This document shows positions 61,618 through 64,000 of a stretch of DNA of 64,000 nucleotides, piece by piece. A program made the position numbers and the translations under genes. The notes under the pieces were generated by a model. The model searched no databases. It was not told where the DNA came from and was given only the letters and a program-made list of their open reading frames with translations. How positions within the stretch are numbered: the stretch's first letter is position 1; each line of letters starts with the position of its first letter. The DNA is taken from contig NZ_JASHKA010000015.1 in NCBI RefSeq assembly GCF_030732845.1, positions 1 to 64,000 of the forward strand, read 5' to 3'. The DNA comes from Roseibium sp. MMSF_3544 (lineage in GTDB: Bacteria; Pseudomonadota; Alphaproteobacteria; Rhizobiales; Stappiaceae).

Positions 61618-64000
61618 TTATATATTCTGAGGCCGACGCAGGTCCAAGGTCAACGGAAACTCAGGATGCGGGCTTTCGGCCTGGGGCTCGTAAAGGCCCG
61701 GCGTGTGCCCGTGCGGCTCAAAGCGCGCCAGCCGTCTGGCTTCCGCCTCGTTGCCGTTGACGGGAAAGGTGTCGTAACTGCGCCCGCCGGGATGGGCCAC
61801 GTGATAGACGCAGCCACCGAGCGCGCGCCCGCTCCACCGGTCGAAAATATCGAATGTGAGCGGCGCGTCGATCGGGTGAACAGGGTGCAATGCCATTGCC
61901 GGCTGCCAGGCCTTGTACCGGACACCGGCGACGGAAACACCGTTGGTCTCCGTTTTCTGAAGCGGCATGATGCGGCGGTTGCACGTGACCGTATAGCGGT
62001 CCGGATCGCTGGTCGTGAGCTTGACCTGGAGCCGCTCGGTCGAACTGTCCGTGTAGCGGACGGTGCCGCCGATCGCCCCGGTCTCGCCGAGGACGTGCCA
62101 GGGTTCGAGAGCCTGACGCAGCTCCAGCTGGACACCTTCGACTTCGATTTCACCGCAGAACGGAAAGCGGAATTCTGCCTGGGCCTCAAACCATTCCGGC
62201 CGCATTGGAAATCCGTGATGTTCCAGATCGCGGAGCACCTCCAGGAAATCGGTCCACACGAAATGCGGCAGCATGAACCGGTCATGGAGAGCGGTGCCCC
62301 ACCTTGTAAGGTTCCCCGAAAGAGGATGCTGCCAGAGACGGGCGATCAGCGCCCGCAACAATAGCTGCTGCGCCAGGCTCATGCGCGGATCCGGCGGCAT
62401 TTCGAAGCCCCTGAATTCAACCAGACCCAGCCGTCCCGTCGGGCCGTCGGGCGAATAGAGTTTGTCGATGCAGATCTCGGCGCGGTGAGTGTTGCCGGTG
62501 ACGTCGACCAGGATGTTGCGCAGAAGCCGGTCCACCAGCCACGGGAATGGCGCCGGGCCTTCGCCTGGCCTGCTGATCTGAGAGAGCGCCACTTCGAGTT
62601 CATAAAGACCATCGTGGCGTGCTTCGTCGACACGGGGAGCCTGGGATGTCGGGCCAATGAAGAGGCCAGAAAAAAGATAGGAGAGGCTCGGGTGACGTTG
62701 CCAGTGAAGGATCAGACTGCGCAGCAGATCCGGGCGCCGCAGGAAGGGACTGTCCAGCGGTGTCGCGCCTCCGACGACGACATGATTGCCGCCACCGGTG
62801 CCGGTGTGCTTGCCGTCGATCATGAATTTGTCGGCGCCGAGCCGGGACTGCCGGGCTTCCTCGTAGACGCATTCTGTGATCGACACGCAGTCCTGCCAGC
62901 TTGCCGCCGGATGAATATTGACCTCGATGACGCCGGGATCAGGCGCAACACGGATGACGTTCATGCGTGGATCGGTTGGAGGCGGATAGCCTTCGATGTG
63001 AACAGGAATTCCGAGATCGTCAGCTGCCGCTTCTGCGACAGAGATCAGTTCGAGATAGTCTTCCAACCGCTCGACGGGGGGCATGAAGACGCACAGTCTG
63101 CCGTCTCTCGGTTCCACTGATATGGCCGTTCGAACCGACGCACCGCCGAGTTCGTCGTCGGGGAGCTCCTGTTCCCTGCGATCCTGGCTGGGTCCGTTTG
63201 CAGTAAACCGGGCAATGTCCTGAGGCCGGTCTGCGCGTGGTCCGATCGGAAATTCCGGAAGCGGTTCTCTCGGGATCGTTGGATCTTCAATGTTCGTGTA
63301 GGGGTATTGTGCCGGCGGGACATAGGGCAAAGATTCAAGCGGAAGACGATATCCGACCGGACTGTCCCCCGGGACCAGGAAAATGGCGTCCCGGCGCAAT
63401 TTCCATTGCTCGGAACGCCAACGCTTGCCGGTCGATTTCGCTTGCCAGCGCTGGACTGGCAAAACGTAGCCCGCGGGTTTCGTCAGGCCCCGGTCAAAAA
63501 CGCGGGCAATACGATGTCGTGCTTCCGCGTCTTCCAGCTTGGAATTCTCCGGTGTGACGTTTTCCGGAAGGTTGCTTTCCTTGACCATCCAGACGGCCGG
63601 GTCTTCGTAAGCCGCGACGACAAATTCGGGATCGAGCTCGAGGCGGCTCGCGATCTGCTCCATGAGCGCCTTGGCGTTTTCTGCGCCTGTTCCGGTATCG
63701 GTCCCTTCTTCGGCGATCAGGTCCGGATTGCGCCAGATCGGCTTTTCATCACGCCGCCAGTAAAGCGAAAATGTCCAGCGCGGGAGCGTTTCGCCGGGAT
63801 ACCATTTGCCCTGGCCGTAATGCAGAAAACCGCCGGGTGCGAACCGTTCGCGCAGGCGGCGGATAAGCGTATCTGCCAGGGTTCGCTTGGTCGGCCCAAC
63901 CGCGTCGGTGTTCCATTCGTCGGCTTCAAAGTCGTCGATTGACACGAATGTGGGCTCGCCGCCCATCGTAAGCCTGACATCTTCCTGTGAAAGAACCCGG
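61618..64000 (-). CDS. DUF2126/transglutaminase-like large protein (partial, C-terminal part)
   Basis: The reading frame is open to the right edge and beyond, so the N-terminal transglutaminase domain is outside the window. The visible 794 or so residues are the DUF2126 domain: [41 protein letters not shown] and [16 protein letters not shown]. This domain is related to amidoligases and contains probable metal/ATP-binding residues in the GTGGGNH segment. It heads the operon with the ATP-grasp/alpha-E and transglutaminase genes. Confidence 0.92.
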   Translation of the reverse strand, partial: RVLSQEDVRLTMGGEPTFVSIDDFEADEWNTDAVGPTKRTLADTLIRRLRERFAPGGFLHYGQGKWYPGETLPRWTFSLYWRRDEKPIWRNPDLIAEEGTDTGTGAENAKALMEQIASRLELDPEFVVAAYEDPAVWMVKESNLPENVTPENSKLEDAEARHRIARVFDRGLTKPAGYVLPVQRWQAKSTGKRWRSEQWKLRRDAIFLVPGDSPVGYRLPLESLPYVPPAQYPYTNIEDPTIPREPLPEFPIGPRADRPQDIARFTANGPSQDRREQELPDDELGGASVRTAISVEPRDGRLCVFMPPVERLEDYLELISVAEAAADDLGIPVHIEGYPPPTDPRMNVIRVAPDPGVIEVNIHPAASWQDCVSITECVYEEARQSRLGADKFMIDGKHTGTGGGNHVVVGGATPLDSPFLRRPDLLRSLILHWQRHPSLSYLFSGLFIGPTSQAPRVDEARHDGLYELEVALSQISRPGEGPAPFPWLVDRLLRNILVDVTGNTHRAEICIDKLYSPDGPTGRLGLVEFRGFEMPPDPRMSLAQQLLLRALIARLWQHPLSGNLTRWGTALHDRFMLPHFVWTDFLEVLRDLEHHGFPMRPEWFEAQAEFRFPFCGEIEVEGVQLELRQALEPWHVLGETGAIGGTVRYTDSSTERLQVKLTTSDPDRYTVTCNRRIMPLQKTETNGVSVAGVRYKAWQPAMALHPVHPIDAPLTFDIFDRWSGRALGGCVYHVAHPGGRSYDTFPVNGNEAEARRLARFEPHGHTPGLYEPQAESPHPEFPLTLDLRRPQNI

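Overview
The window looks like chromosomal DNA of an alphaproteobacterium, most likely a Hyphomicrobiales member near the Stappiaceae (Roseibium/Labrenzia). This placement is inference. It rests on the GC-rich codon use, a C4-pathway 5-aminolevulinate synthase with an FNR-type box, many ABC uptake operons for sugars and organic acids, and dispersed intergenic palindromes built on a CCATCCTTCGAGACGG core. There are no rRNA or tRNA genes, no CRISPR array and no insertion sequence that I can support.

Layout. 1-2302: inositol-type sugar binding protein (partial), an RpiR regulator and a divergent inositol 2-dehydrogenase, with matching operator-like boxes. 2465-8190: a second Gfo/Idh/MocA dehydrogenase, then an electrophile/thiol-stress group (HxlR regulator, glutathione transferase, KefF, KefC, FrnE-like DsbA protein). 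8737-21261: a galactoside locus with GH42 beta-galactosidase, GH36 alpha-galactosidase, CUT1 ABC transporter, De Ley-Doudoroff enzymes and a divergent IclR regulator. No galactonate dehydratase is present. 21329-23674: GAF-PAS-GGDEF-EAL protein. 24217-29931: LivFGHM-type ABC transporter plus an alpha/beta hydrolase. 29988-37621: the most unusual region, described below. 37765-39858: DUF1194 protein and hemA. 40219-43972: TetR regulator with acyl-CoA ligase, crotonase and two MaoC-like proteins. 44056-50082: mixed small genes including ArsR/AHSA1, DUF427, glycerate kinase, a CofD-like protein, VOC, RbsD and one unknown gene. 50642-58237: LacI-controlled CUT1 transporter with a GH63-type hydrolase. 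58253-64000: transglutaminase / circularly permuted ATP-grasp-alpha-E / DUF2126 cluster.

The best candidate for an undescribed system is 29988-37621. Three unrelated modules each carry a Rieske [2Fe-2S] domain: a ferric-reductase-like membrane protein, an acetolactate-synthase-like ThDP enzyme, and a glutamate-synthase-like FMN/[3Fe-4S] enzyme. They are encoded on one strand with a cation/proton antiporter, three very small membrane proteins and a Cys-rich membrane-anchored protein, mostly translationally coupled. This suggests a shared electron-transfer chain linking cytoplasmic ThDP and FMN chemistry to a membrane haem protein.

Regulatory links. A 23-bp operator-like site upstream of the Liv-type operon (24100) recurs with one mismatch upstream of the TetR gene (40178), implying one regulon for uptake and CoA activation of an unknown acid. 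Separately, all three complete ABC operons have a strong hairpin immediately after the binding-protein gene. The GH63-type operon and the glycerate kinase could together handle glucosyl- or mannosylglycerate; this is inference.
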